A DNA stretch of 22,659 bases from Bizionia sp. Lineage in GTDB: Bacteria > Bacteroidota > Bacteroidia > Flavobacteriales > Flavobacteriaceae. The notes below the pieces were generated by a model that ran no database searches, was not told the origin of the DNA, and was given only the letters and a program-made list of their open reading frames with translations. A program made the position numbers and the translations under genes. The stretch covers positions 1 to 22,659 of the forward strand of contig JAGPVI010000382.1 of the NCBI GenBank assembly GCA_018067115.1, read 5' to 3'. Positions 1 to 7,799 of the stretch are shown piece after piece. The first letter of the stretch is position 1. Each line of letters starts with the position of its first letter.

Positions 1-189
1 GATTTATTATTAAAAGATGCTACTTTTGTAGCAGAAACACTTAAAAACAATGGGGTTATTATGCTTTGTGGCTCCTTGGCGATGCAAAAAGGCGTATTAC
101 AAGCTTTAAACACAATTTGCGAAACGTACAACCAAAAACCATTGCGTTATTATCAAGAGAATAAGCAATTAAAAATGGATTGCTACTAA
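1..189 (+). CDS. C-terminal fragment of a flavin/NADPH reductase-like protein (CysJ / PepSY-FNR type), 5' end outside window
   Basis: An open frame runs from the first base to a TAA at 187-189 and encodes the last 62 residues of a longer protein. The piece contains VIMLCGSLAMQKGVLQAL, which resembles the NADP-binding end of ferredoxin-NADP reductase-like domains, where a CG(S/D)...M..V..AL segment follows the last beta strand. It ends in an aromatic tail (RYYQENKQL...). In flavobacteria such domains occur at the C-terminus of sulfite-reductase-flavoprotein-like and PepSY-containing membrane reductases. Which of these it is cannot be decided from the fragment. The next gene starts 18 bp downstream on the same strand, so the two are probably co-transcribed. 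The family call is moderate; that this is the end of a real gene is fairly sure. Confidence 0.6.
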   Translation, partial: DLLLKDATFVAETLKNNGVIMLCGSLAMQKGVLQALNTICETYNQKPLRYYQENKQLKMDCY

Positions 190-207
190 CCTTAAAAAAT
201 AAGTATT

Positions 208-555
208 ATGTGCCATAGTCTAAAAATTTTATCAAAAGGAAAAAGCGGAAACCTATCTGTTTGTCAAGGCTGTGAAGTATACCACTTAGAATTTAATAAC
301 TTGTATTATGAGTTTGATAAAGACCAATTTAAACAATTCCAACATTTTTTATTGGAAGTAGATAGTGAGTACTGGGAAACCAAATATGCTAATGCAGATA
401 TTAGAAGAAAAATACCTATTCCGTCTGTGCAAGAAAATTTGGTGCTTATGTTTAACCGTCAAGAAATACAAGAACTAAAAGCTTTAATGTTGTATAAAAA
501 AAGCAATAGGTTTTTAACGGTAAGCGAAATCGATTATAAGCTTATTTTCAATTAA
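208..555 (+). CDS. DUF6686-like small protein with a Cys/His cluster
   Basis: This is a 115-aa soluble protein with no signal peptide or membrane segment. Residues C2, C19, C22 and H26 form a C...CxxCxxxH arrangement at the N-terminus, followed by an aromatic stretch (EFNNLYYEF). The cluster could bind a metal such as zinc or iron, but that is inference. The rest is helical with basic and acidic patches. The layout matches small flavobacterial proteins that I recall as DUF6686; their function is unknown. It follows the reductase-like gene by 18 bp, so it may share that gene's redox or iron-related role. The ATG at 208 is the natural start, because C2 lies directly after it and the pattern is complete. 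Confidence 0.65.
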   Translation: MCHSLKILSKGKSGNLSVCQGCEVYHLEFNNLYYEFDKDQFKQFQHFLLEVDSEYWETKYANADIRRKIPIPSVQENLVLMFNRQEIQELKALMLYKKSNRFLTVSEIDYKLIFN

Positions 556-604
556 TATTACATCTTAAAAACGGATTAGATAACAAGCCAATTCTATAGT
601 AAAA

Positions 605-1162
605 CTAGCTAATTTCAGTTTTATCTTCAGTTTCTAGTGTTTCCTCAGGCGTTACTTCTTCCTCAAATAACTCCTCAGCTTCGGCTTTAATAATACTAGG
701 TAAAACTAATGGGGCCAAACTTTTCACAGGCTCGTAAAGTAAGGAGTCTTCAAGCTCCTCTTCAGATAGAAAAGGCAAGGTATTATTCATTGTATTAAAA
801 ACAATTAGTAAAACACTAAGAATTAAACCTATTTTTAAAGCTCCAAAAACGGCGCCTAATAAACGATTTAAAATCCCTAAAGCGGCAAAACTAGCGAGTT
901 TAGTTAATGCTTTACCTGCAATAGAAATTACAACAATAATCACGACAAACGTAATAGCGAATGCGGTAATATTAATGGTTTGTTCGCTCCATTCTGTTTT
1001 ACTTTCTAAATAAGCACCAGCAAAATGACTAAAATGAATAGCGCCATAAACACCCGCCACCAAGGCAACCAGAGAGGCTATTTCTACAAAAAGCCCTTTC
1101 ATAAAACCACGCACTAAACCAAACAGTAACAACGCTGCCAGTACAATATCAATAACACTCAT
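605..1162 (-). CDS. cvpA: CvpA family membrane protein
   Basis: This 185-aa protein opens with MSVIDIVLAALLLFGLVRGF, the typical CvpA N-terminus. Four hydrophobic segments are visible at about residues 4-20, 28-46, 64-84 and 97-123, followed by a long acidic cytoplasmic tail (EELFEEE..TPEETLETED). CvpA was named for colicin V export in E. coli; in most bacteria it is an inner-membrane protein of uncertain role linked to envelope stress. The acidic tail is longer than in E. coli, which is common in Bacteroidota. It converges with the DUF6686-like gene and has its own promoter upstream (-7 box at 1181-1188 on the minus strand). Confidence 0.88.
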   Translation of the reverse strand: MSVIDIVLAALLLFGLVRGFMKGLFVEIASLVALVAGVYGAIHFSHFAGAYLESKTEWSEQTINITAFAITFVVIIVVISIAGKALTKLASFAALGILNRLLGAVFGALKIGLILSVLLIVFNTMNNTLPFLSEEELEDSLLYEPVKSLAPLVLPSIIKAEAEELFEEEVTPEETLETEDKTEIS

Positions 1163-1180
1163 AATACTTTAGAATTTTAA

Positions 1181-1208
1181 CAAATATAAATTAACTTTGC
1201 CACTGCAA
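1181..1208 (-). promoter_or_regulatory. Promoter of cvpA (Bacteroidota -33/-7 type)
   Basis: On the minus strand a TTG (complement of 1206-1208) is followed after 17 bases by TATATTTG (complement of 1181-1188). This matches the Bacteroidota TTG / TAnnTTTG consensus. The box ends 18 bp upstream of the cvpA ATG. Confidence 0.6.
1192..1199 (+). promoter_or_regulatory. Possible -7 box for the 118-aa gene
   Basis: TAACTTTG on the plus strand fits TAnnTTTG and lies 3 bp from the oppositely directed cvpA -7 box, so the two promoters would be back to back. No clear TTG is seen at the right distance upstream, and the gene starts 135 bp downstream, so the call is weak. It would imply a long 5' leader holding the palindrome at 1311-1326. 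Confidence 0.35.
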
Positions 1209-1310
1209 CCAAATACCTTTGTGTTTTACGTTGTAGATTCGCTTTTTAAGTATAAAAACGACTGTATTTTACCGCTAAAAAGTAAAAAGAATATAAATAA
1301 TTAAAGAAAC

Positions 1311-1326
1311 TTCCTGAGCTCAGGAA
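1311..1326 (+). promoter_or_regulatory. Perfect 16-bp palindrome overlapping the ribosome-binding region
   Basis: TTCCTGAGCTCAGGAA is its own reverse complement and ends 7 bp before the ATG at 1334. As RNA it can form a 6-bp stem with an AGCT loop. Its 3' arm contains AGGA (1322-1325), which sits 8 bases from the ATG at Shine-Dalgarno distance. It could be a protein operator or a translation-controlling hairpin; the sequence alone does not decide. Confidence 0.5.
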
Positions 1327-1333
1327 TCACTAT

Positions 1334-1690
1334 ATGTCTAGAGACACACAATTAAAAGAACGCTGGGAACTGCTTGTAGAAAAGCTTTCTGCTCAGTTTG
1401 CAGACGGAGATCCGTTAGATTTAGATGCCATAATTTATTTGGTTGGCGTACAAGAACTAGGGCAGTTACACCGCCGTTTTAAAAAAGACCACAAACTCGA
1501 TTTAATGCACATTGCCATTTGTAAATTACTTAGCCCATATGGCTATTACGATCTCGATTATGTCGACGAAGAAGGCTGGCCACACTATACTATTAAAGAA
1601 GAATTGCCACATCTAAAAGCAGGCGAGCAAAGTGTTTTAATGAAAGAAGCATTAGTAAATTACTTTGTAGAAAACGACTATATACAGTAG
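1334..1690 (+). CDS. Uncharacterised conserved-looking acidic protein
   Basis: This is a 118-aa soluble protein with no signal peptide, membrane span or catalytic motif that I recognise. It is rich in acidic and aromatic residues, with a central LGQLHRRFKKDHKLDLMHIAICKLL helix-like region around residues 42-66, then YGYYDLDYVDEEGWPHY. The composition and codon use resemble the neighbouring core genes, so it looks like a real protein. It stands alone: cvpA is divergent, and the dispersed repeat at 1697-1777 separates it from pheS. The start at 1334 has an AGGA at a suitable distance inside the 1311-1326 palindrome. I do not know its function. Confidence 0.72.
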   Translation: MSRDTQLKERWELLVEKLSAQFADGDPLDLDAIIYLVGVQELGQLHRRFKKDHKLDLMHIAICKLLSPYGYYDLDYVDEEGWPHYTIKEELPHLKAGEQSVLMKEALVNYFVENDYIQ

Positions 1691-1696
1691 TAATCA

Positions 1697-1777
1697 GGGC
1701 GTTACCCTAAAGGGTCAGGCTATTCGCTAAATCTTTTTGCTAGAAAGCAAAAAGGATATCGCTGCTATCCTTAACGC
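1697..1777 (+). repeat. Dispersed intergenic repeat, copy 1
   Basis: This ~81-bp element begins GGGCGTTACCC, contains CAGGCTATTCGCT and CTGCTATCC, and ends TTAACGC. It matches the reverse complement of 10468-10550 at both ends and through the middle. It holds two hairpins: ACCCT/AGGGT (1704-1708 with 1711-1715), and an 8-bp perfect stem CTTTTTGC/GCAAAAAG (1733-1740 with 1747-1754, loop TAGAAA). It lies wholly between genes. I recall similar GGGCGTT...AACGC elements scattered in flavobacterial intergenic regions, but this could not be checked here. Confidence 0.75.
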
Positions 1778-1795
1778 TAAACCACAAAAAAATAG

Positions 1796-1803
1796 TAAAT
1801 TTG
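1796..1803 (+). promoter_or_regulatory. -7 promoter box of pheS
   Basis: TAAATTTG fits the Bacteroidota TAnnTTTG -7 box and lies 42 bp upstream of the pheS ATG. No good TTG -33 element is visible at the usual distance, because that place is close to the end of the dispersed repeat. Confidence 0.5.
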
Positions 1804-1845
1804 CAGTCATTTTAATTACTAAGTGATCGGTAATCACAAGATATT

Positions 1846-2862
1846 ATGATAGATAAGATAAAAGAACTTATAGCAGAAGCAGATGCTTTTACAACGCAAT
1901 CTAAAGACGAAGTAGAAGCCTTTAGAATTAAATACTTAGGTAAAAAAGGACTCCTTAACACTTATTTTGCCGAGTTTAAGAACGTAGCAAACGATCAGAA
2001 AAAAGAATTTGGTCAAGCTATCAATCAGCTTAAAAATACTGCTCAAGATAAAGTAGATGCTCTTAAAGGTGCGTTAGAAAACACAGAAGAAGCTGCCTTT
2101 AGTGGTGATTTGTCGAGACCTGGCGACCCAATATCTATTGGTGCTAGACACCCTATCTCAATAGTAAAAAATCAAATTATCGATATCTTTTCAAATATCG
2201 GTTTTAACGTTAGTGAAGGGCCGGAAATAGAAGACGATTGGCATAATTTTACTGCTTTAAACTTGCCAGAATACCATCCGGCACGCGATATGCAAGACAC
2301 GTTCTTTATTCAAACCGATCCAGATATTTTGTTGCGTACACACACCAGTTCGGTACAAGTGCGTTATATGGAAAATAATGCACCGCCAATTCGTACTATT
2401 TCACCAGGTCGTGTATACAGAAACGAAGCGATTTCGTCGCGATCGCACTGTTTTTTCCACCAAGTAGAAGGTTTGTATATTGATAAAGACGTCAGTTTTG
2501 CCGATTTAAAACAAACGCTTCAATATTTCACAACCGAAATGTTTGGGAAGTCTAAAATTAGACTGCGCCCGTCGTACTTCCCATTTACAGAGCCAAGTGC
2601 AGAAATCGATGTGTATTGGGGTTTAGAAACAGAAACCGATTATAAAATTACAAAAGGAACAGGTTGGTTAGAAATTGGCGGTTGCGGTATGGTAGATCCT
2701 AATGTTTTAATAAACTGTAATATTGACCCAGAGGAGTATTCAGGGTTTGCTTTTGGAGTTGGAATAGATCGTATTGCAATGCTACTGCACCAAATAAGTG
2801 ATATAAGATTATTAAGCGAGAATGACGTTCGCTTTTTAGAGCAATTTAAAAGTGCTTTATAA
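1846..2862 (+). CDS. pheS: Phenylalanine-tRNA ligase alpha subunit
   Basis: This 338-aa protein charges tRNA-Phe together with the beta subunit PheT in the cytoplasm. It shows the N-terminal coiled coil (residues 1-90) and then the class II catalytic core: THTSSVQ (165-171), the motif 2 region RVYRNEAISSRSHCFFHQVEG (189-209), FPFTEPSAEIDV (245-256), WLEIGGCGMV (274-283) and motif 3 FGVGIDRIAML (303-313). The length and all core motifs are complete, so it should be functional. The next gene is an efflux regulator, not pheT; the two subunits are commonly unlinked in Bacteroidota. The -7 box is at 1796-1803 and a strong terminator follows at 2887-2917. Confidence 0.98.
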   Translation: MIDKIKELIAEADAFTTQSKDEVEAFRIKYLGKKGLLNTYFAEFKNVANDQKKEFGQAINQLKNTAQDKVDALKGALENTEEAAFSGDLSRPGDPISIGARHPISIVKNQIIDIFSNIGFNVSEGPEIEDDWHNFTALNLPEYHPARDMQDTFFIQTDPDILLRTHTSSVQVRYMENNAPPIRTISPGRVYRNEAISSRSHCFFHQVEGLYIDKDVSFADLKQTLQYFTTEMFGKSKIRLRPSYFPFTEPSAEIDVYWGLETETDYKITKGTGWLEIGGCGMVDPNVLINCNIDPEEYSGFAFGVGIDRIAMLLHQISDIRLLSENDVRFLEQFKSAL

Positions 2863-2886
2863 GACGTAATCACAACTTTATTATAG

Positions 2887-2917
2887 AAAAAAACCGATAG
2901 CAATATCGGTTTTTTTT
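2887..2917 (+). terminator. Rho-independent terminator of pheS
   Basis: A 13-bp stem (2887-2899 with 2904-2916, core ACCGATA/TATCGGT) closes a GCAA loop and ends in a run of eight T. It begins 25 bp after the pheS stop and isolates the efflux operon from pheS. Confidence 0.9.
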
Positions 2918-2943
2918 ATTTAACAATCTTTTAACTTCGTTCA

Positions 2944-2961
2944 GTTCGGTTAAAACCGAAC
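2944..2961. promoter_or_regulatory. Candidate operator of the efflux operon (8-bp inverted repeat)
   Basis: GTTCGGTT-AA-AACCGAAC is a perfect inverted repeat with a 2-bp spacer. It sits directly upstream of the -7 box at 2968-2975, in the place where a repressor would block RNA polymerase. MarR and TetR proteins bind such short symmetrical sites, and the operon encodes one of each. It is not followed by a T-run, so it is not a terminator. Confidence 0.6.
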
Positions 2962-2967
2962 GTGTTG

Positions 2968-2975
2968 TATTTTTG
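2968..2975 (+). promoter_or_regulatory. -7 promoter box of the efflux operon
   Basis: TATTTTTG fits TAnnTTTG. It lies 28 bp before the ATG at 3004 and 6 bp after the inverted repeat at 2944-2961. An imperfect -33 (TTC near 2945-2947) falls inside that repeat. Confidence 0.6.
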
Positions 2976-3003
2976 ACCTCTTATTTCAAAATATAATGCC
3001 TTA

Positions 3004-3507
3004 ATGACTAATCCTATTTGTGAAAAAAAAAGTGAACTCGTCGAGAAATTGGGCGTTCATATGGAAAACACAGAGCAACTCGCGCCGGTAGCAGCTAGAA
3101 TTTTAGCTTACATAATTCTTACAGGTAAAGTTGGTACTACTTTCGAGGATCTCGTCCTTAAGTTATGTGCAAGTAAAAGTACAATCTCTACACATTTAAA
3201 TCATCTACAAGATTTAAGCAAAATAAAATACTTCACTAAAGTGGGAGATCGTAAAAAATATTTTGTGATTAATCAAGACAAAATTATACGAAAAATAGAT
3301 GATATGCTATCGACATGGAGTGAAGAAAAACAACTGCACGTAGAAGTGAAAAGTTACAAGCAATCTATAAACGCTTTGGAGCATATAGATGCATCAGAAA
3401 ATTTTGATTTATCGTTTCATAACGATTATATCCAATTTATAGAAGAAGCCACAGCTTCAATGAAACAATTAAGAACAAAAATAGAAAATAATAACTCTGA
3501 AATCTAA
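3004..3507 (+). CDS. GbsR/MarR-family transcriptional regulator of the efflux operon
   Basis: This 167-aa DNA-binding protein has a winged helix at about residues 28-88. It includes LAPVAARILAYIILTG, a recognition-helix segment SKSTISTHLNHL, and a wing YFTKVGDRKKYFVIN. The tail (90-167) is helical and probably mediates dimerisation. The early PVAARI...L pattern is typical of GbsR-like regulators, a MarR branch. It is the first gene of a five-gene operon, 11 bp before the adaptor gene, with a perfect inverted repeat in its promoter. It is probably a local, self-regulating repressor; the inducer is unknown. An ATG at 2996 is followed by a stop, so 3004 is the start. Confidence 0.85.
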   Translation: MTNPICEKKSELVEKLGVHMENTEQLAPVAARILAYIILTGKVGTTFEDLVLKLCASKSTISTHLNHLQDLSKIKYFTKVGDRKKYFVINQDKIIRKIDDMLSTWSEEKQLHVEVKSYKQSINALEHIDASENFDLSFHNDYIQFIEEATASMKQLRTKIENNNSEI

Positions 3508-3518
3508 ACGCCAATACA

Positions 3519-4637
3519 ATGAAAATTAATTCCATACAAAATCTAGTCGTACTAAGTTTAGTGCTTATATTATCAAGCTGTGGTAAAGAAGCGTCACAGC
3601 AAAAAGCACCTCAAGTATTACCGTTTCCAGTGTTTACGGTAGGTAATCAAACTATAACGTCTTACAATAGTTTTCCAACGCGAATTGCAGGAGAAGTAAA
3701 TAGTGATGTACGACCAAAAGTTTCAGGATACATTAAAAATGTATTGGTAGACGAAGGTCAAGTTGTAAAACAAGGTCAGTTATTATTTCAATTAGAAACG
3801 GCAGCTTTAAGTCAAGATGCAGAGGCTTCAAAAGCTAATGTAAATGCAGCACAAGTTGAGGTTGATAAACTAAAACCTTTAGTAGAAAAAAACATTATTA
3901 GTAATGTTCAGTTAGAAACAGCAAAAGCACGATTAGCGCAAGCAAAAAGTAGTTATAATGGCGTTACTGCTAATATTAATTATGCAAATGTAAAAAGTCC
4001 GGTAGATGGCGTTGTAGGCTCTATAAACTTTAGAAAAGGGGCTTTAGTAAGTGCGCAAGATCCAATGCCTATAACGAATGTGTCTTCTATTGGAAATGTT
4101 TTTGCCTATTTCTCAATGAACGAAAAACAATTTATAGAGTTTATGGCAGCGGCCGAAGGGGAATCGTATCAAGATAAGATTGCTAAATTTCCAAAAGTAA
4201 AATTAAAATTAGCTAACGATGCGTTTTATGAAAAGGAAGGAACAATCGAAACCATTACTGGAGATATCAACCAACAAACCGGAACTATAACGTTTAGAGC
4301 TAAGTTTTCTAATGCAGCAGGTTTGTTAAGAAACGGAAGTAGCGGAACACTTTTGGTTCCAAAAACGTTTAAAGATGCATTAGTTGTTCCAGCAGAATCA
4401 ACGTTCGAAAGACAAGGGAAATACTATGTTTATGGCGTGCAAGGAGATTCTTTAATAACAAAAGCTATTGAGATTAAGGCAACAGCTAACCGCCTTTATA
4501 TTGTCGATAGTGGTATAAAGACAGGAGAAACCATTTTAGCAAAAGGGATTAATAAATTAGGGCCAGGAAGTAAAATTAAACCTATGCCAATTGCTATGGA
4601 TAGTATTGTGAATTCGTTTAATACCGTTTTTAAATAA
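3519..4637 (+). CDS. RND efflux periplasmic adaptor lipoprotein (MexA/AcrA type)
   Basis: This is a 372-aa membrane-fusion protein linking the inner-membrane pump to the outer-membrane channel. The signal peptide ends in a lipobox LILSSC, with Cys21 as the lipid anchor. The barrel-sandwich/lipoyl domain appears at about 65-93 (VSGYIKNVLVDEGQVVKQGQLL) and again at 160-180, flanking an alpha hairpin (95-150) with Ala/Gln-rich heptads. A beta barrel (190-280) and a membrane-proximal domain (285-365) follow. The length is usual for the AcrA/MexA family. It lies 11 bp after the regulator and 7 bp before the pump gene. Confidence 0.95.
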   Translation: MKINSIQNLVVLSLVLILSSCGKEASQQKAPQVLPFPVFTVGNQTITSYNSFPTRIAGEVNSDVRPKVSGYIKNVLVDEGQVVKQGQLLFQLETAALSQDAEASKANVNAAQVEVDKLKPLVEKNIISNVQLETAKARLAQAKSSYNGVTANINYANVKSPVDGVVGSINFRKGALVSAQDPMPITNVSSIGNVFAYFSMNEKQFIEFMAAAEGESYQDKIAKFPKVKLKLANDAFYEKEGTIETITGDINQQTGTITFRAKFSNAAGLLRNGSSGTLLVPKTFKDALVVPAESTFERQGKYYVYGVQGDSLITKAIEIKATANRLYIVDSGIKTGETILAKGINKLGPGSKIKPMPIAMDSIVNSFNTVFK

Positions 4638-4644
4638 TAAAAAT

Positions 4645-7600
4645 ATGTTCAAAAAATTTATTGAAAGACCGGTATTGTCAACGGTCATATCTATTATCAT
4701 CGTCATTCTTGGAGTTTTAGGTCTTGCAGAATTACCGGTAACCCAATACCCAGATATTGCACCGCCTACTGTGCAAGTAAACGCTTCGTATCCAGGAGCT
4801 AACGCCGAAACTATATTAGAAAGTGTTATTGTGCCTATCGAGGAACAAATTAATGGTGTAGAGGGGATGACCTATATTACATCTACTGCTAGTAACTCTG
4901 GATCTGCATCAATACAGGTGTTTTTCGAACAAGGTTACGATGCAGATATTGCAGCGGTAAACGTACAAAACCGCGTGTCTCGTGCCAATGCTTTATTACC
5001 TTCAGAGGTGATACGCGCAGGCGTTATTACGGCAAAGCAGCAAAATTCTGCCTTACTTTATGCTGGATTATATTCTACAAACCCAGAATATGACGACACG
5101 TTTATTCAGAATTATTTAAATATTAACGTCATTCCAGAATTACAACGTATTAACGGTGTAGGTGCTGTAAATGCTTTTGGGGCTAAAAATTACGCAATGC
5201 GAATTTGGTTAGACCCGGCTAAAATGGCGGCTTATAAATTAGAGCCTAGAGAAGTAACGCAAGCTATAAATGAGGAAAGTTTAGAGGCGGCTTCGGGATC
5301 TTTAGGGCAAAATGCAGGAGAGTCGTTCGAGTATGTAATAAAATATAAAGGACGTTATAAAACGGCAGAGGAATATGGTAATGTAGTTGTGAAAGCTTTA
5401 GGAAGCGGTCAGTTTTTAAGAGTTAAGGACGTTGCTAAAGTAGAATTAGATGCTTTTTCTTATTCTTCATTATCTCGTTCTAGAGGCTATCCGTCGTTAA
5501 GTTTTGGAGTGTTTCAAACTCCAGGATCAAATGCTCAAGATATTATTAATGAGATTTATGAACGTTTAGATGAGTTAAAAGAAGATTTTCCGGAAGGGAT
5601 CAATTATATCGTAAATTACGATACAAATAAGTTTTTAACCGCTTCTATAGGTAAGGTGAAAACCACATTAATAGAAGCCTTTTTACTGGTGTTTCTAGTT
5701 GTATTTGTCTTTTTACAAGATTTTAAATCGACGTTAATCCCAGCAATTGCAGTGCCAGTGTCAATTATTGGAACCTTCTTTTTCCTAAATATTTTCGGAT
5801 ATTCTATAAACTTATTAACGCTTTTTGCATTACTGCTTGCTATTGGAATTGTGGTAGATGATGCCATTGTGGTTGTGGAAGCTGTGCATGCCAAATTAGA
5901 AGAGGGCTATAAAGATGCTAAAAAAGCATCTATCTCTGCGATGAGTGAAATTAGTGGCGCTATTGTATCGATTACTTTAGTAATGATGGCGGTATTTATT
6001 CCTATTACATTTATTAAGGGACCTTCTGGAGTGTTCTACGAACAGTTTGGTGTGACCTTAATGATTGCCATATTTATTTCGGCTATTAACGCCTTGACTT
6101 TAACACCTGCATTGTGTGCTATTTTTTTAAAGCCACATAATGACGACCCAAATAAAAAACGAAGCTTTATGCAACGTTTTTACGATGCTTTTAATACGGG
6201 GTTTAATGCGACAACAAAGAAATATGTGGCGTCTTTAGGCTTTTTAATAAAACACAAATGGATTACTGTTGTTATTTTAGGTATTAGTGTGTTCGGTATT
6301 TTTTGGATGAGTAATAACATTCGTACAGGTTTTGTGCCAGCCGAAGACCGTGGCGTTATTTTTATGAATGCACAGTTGCCTCCAGGCTCTTCATTAGATC
6401 GTTCGTTTGAGGTAACCGAAATATTAAATGAAAGTATTAAAGATATTAAGGGGGTTAAAGGAGCAACATTTATTAGTGGTAGAAACTTTTTCTCTGGAGA
6501 AGGGAGTTCTAATGCTATGGGCTTTCTTATTCTTGATAGTTGGGAGGATCGTACTTCCGATGCAGAATCAGTGGATGCTATTATTGGACAATTATTTGGT
6601 AAAGCAGCAATGATTCCTGATGCTAATATTATTTTCTTTACACCTCCAAGTGTACCAGGATTTGGTAGTGCGGATGGTTTTGAAATGCGCTTATTGGATA
6701 GAGGTGCTAATCCTTTAACAGAATTAGATGCTACAGCAACAGAATTTGTTGGATTATTAAATCAGCAGCCTGAAATAGGATTTGCTTCGAACTCTTTCAG
6801 TACTAATTATCCACAATTAGAATTAGATATTAATATTGAACGTGCCAAAGAAGCAGGAATCTCAACCAGTGCCATACTTTCTGCCTTACAAGGTTATATT
6901 GGAGGTAATTATGTGGCCGATTTTAGTCGTTTTGGAAAGCAATTTCGTGTTTTTGTACAAACGCTTCCAGAAGATAGAACAAACGAAGCTAGCCTAAATA
7001 GTATGTTTGTTAAAACACCTAGTGGAGAGATGACCCCAATTTCACAATTTGTAACCTTAAATAGAACTTATGGGCCACAAACTGTAAATCGTTTTAATCT
7101 GTTTAATGCAGTTACCGTTAATGGTTCTACTGCCCCAGGCTATAGTTCTGGAGATGCTATTGCTAGAATAAATGCCATTGCTAAAGAAAGCTTACCAGAA
7201 GGTTATAAAGTAGAATATTCAGGAATTACTAGAGAGGAGATTGCTTCTTCAGGACAGTCGGGCGTAATTTTTTTAATTAGTATTCTGTTTGTATATTTCT
7301 TCTTATCGGCGCAATACGAAAGTTACTTATTACCATTAGTAGTTATATTCTCGTTGCCAATAGGTGTCGCGGGTGCTTATTTAACAACGTATTTTTCAGG
7401 TTTGGAAAATAATATATATTTCCAAATTGCTTTAATAATGCTTTTAGGTCTATTGGCTAAAAACGCCATATTAATTGTGGAGTTTGCTATTCAAAGACGC
7501 CAACAAGGTTTGTCTCTTGTAGATGCGGCTATCGATGGTGCTAAAGTGAGGCTGCGTCCTATTTTAATGACGTCATTTGCCTTTATATTAGGACTATTAC

Positions 7601-7797
7601 CTTTAGTTTTTGCGAAGGGTGTTGGTGCAGCAGGAAATAATTCTATTGGTACTGGTGCAGCAGGAGGATTGTTAATTGGTACTGTTGTAGGGGTATTTGT
7701 AATTCCGGTGTTGTTTGTAGTTTTTCAATGGTTACAAGAACGTGTTTCTGGAACCCCAGAAATAGAAACTAATGAAACTCCTAAAGAAATAAATTAA
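4645..7797 (+). CDS. RND multidrug efflux pump, HAE1 (AcrB/MexB) family
   Basis: This 1050-aa proton-driven inner-membrane pump forms a trimer that expels drugs or other amphiphiles from the periplasm. It begins MFKKFIERPVLSTVISI (TM1), then has the large porter loop with the PDIAPPTVQV and YPGA motifs. TM4 carries the proton-relay pair D405-D406 (GIVVDDAIVVVEAV), and TM10 carries K939 (GLLAKNAILIVEFA), matching D407, D408 and K940 of E. coli AcrB. Two repeats of six membrane helices are visible. Length and motifs are complete. It lies 2 bp before the outer-membrane factor gene. The substrate cannot be told from sequence. Confidence 0.97.
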   Translation: MFKKFIERPVLSTVISIIIVILGVLGLAELPVTQYPDIAPPTVQVNASYPGANAETILESVIVPIEEQINGVEGMTYITSTASNSGSASIQVFFEQGYDADIAAVNVQNRVSRANALLPSEVIRAGVITAKQQNSALLYAGLYSTNPEYDDTFIQNYLNINVIPELQRINGVGAVNAFGAKNYAMRIWLDPAKMAAYKLEPREVTQAINEESLEAASGSLGQNAGESFEYVIKYKGRYKTAEEYGNVVVKALGSGQFLRVKDVAKVELDAFSYSSLSRSRGYPSLSFGVFQTPGSNAQDIINEIYERLDELKEDFPEGINYIVNYDTNKFLTASIGKVKTTLIEAFLLVFLVVFVFLQDFKSTLIPAIAVPVSIIGTFFFLNIFGYSINLLTLFALLLAIGIVVDDAIVVVEAVHAKLEEGYKDAKKASISAMSEISGAIVSITLVMMAVFIPITFIKGPSGVFYEQFGVTLMIAIFISAINALTLTPALCAIFLKPHNDDPNKKRSFMQRFYDAFNTGFNATTKKYVASLGFLIKHKWITVVILGISVFGIFWMSNNIRTGFVPAEDRGVIFMNAQLPPGSSLDRSFEVTEILNESIKDIKGVKGATFISGRNFFSGEGSSNAMGFLILDSWEDRTSDAESVDAIIGQLFGKAAMIPDANIIFFTPPSVPGFGSADGFEMRLLDRGANPLTELDATATEFVGLLNQQPEIGFASNSFSTNYPQLELDINIERAKEAGISTSAILSALQGYIGGNYVADFSRFGKQFRVFVQTLPEDRTNEASLNSMFVKTPSGEMTPISQFVTLNRTYGPQTVNRFNLFNAVTVNGSTAPGYSSGDAIARINAIAKESLPEGYKVEYSGITREEIASSGQSGVIFLISILFVYFFLSAQYESYLLPLVVIFSLPIGVAGAYLTTYFSGLENNIYFQIALIMLLGLLAKNAILIVEFAIQRRQQGLSLVDAAIDGAKVRLRPILMTSFAFILGLLPLVFAKGVGAAGNNSIGTGAAGGLLIGTVVGVFVIPVLFVVFQWLQERVSGTPEIETNETPKEIN

Positions 7798-7799
7798 TT

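Noticed and set aside
1846..2862. Isolated pheS as a sign of rearrangement
   Set aside because: Unlinked pheS and pheT are ordinary in Bacteroidota, and the gene has complete motifs with its own promoter and terminator.
2640..2903. 87-aa minus-strand frame across the end of pheS
   Set aside because: It overlaps the conserved PheS motif 3 and runs into the terminator; no start signal or family resemblance.
5616..5894. 92-aa open frame on the minus strand inside the RND pump gene
   Set aside because: Low-complexity, Thr/Lys-rich translation antisense to the highly conserved TM4 region of the pump; a shadow of the real coding frame.
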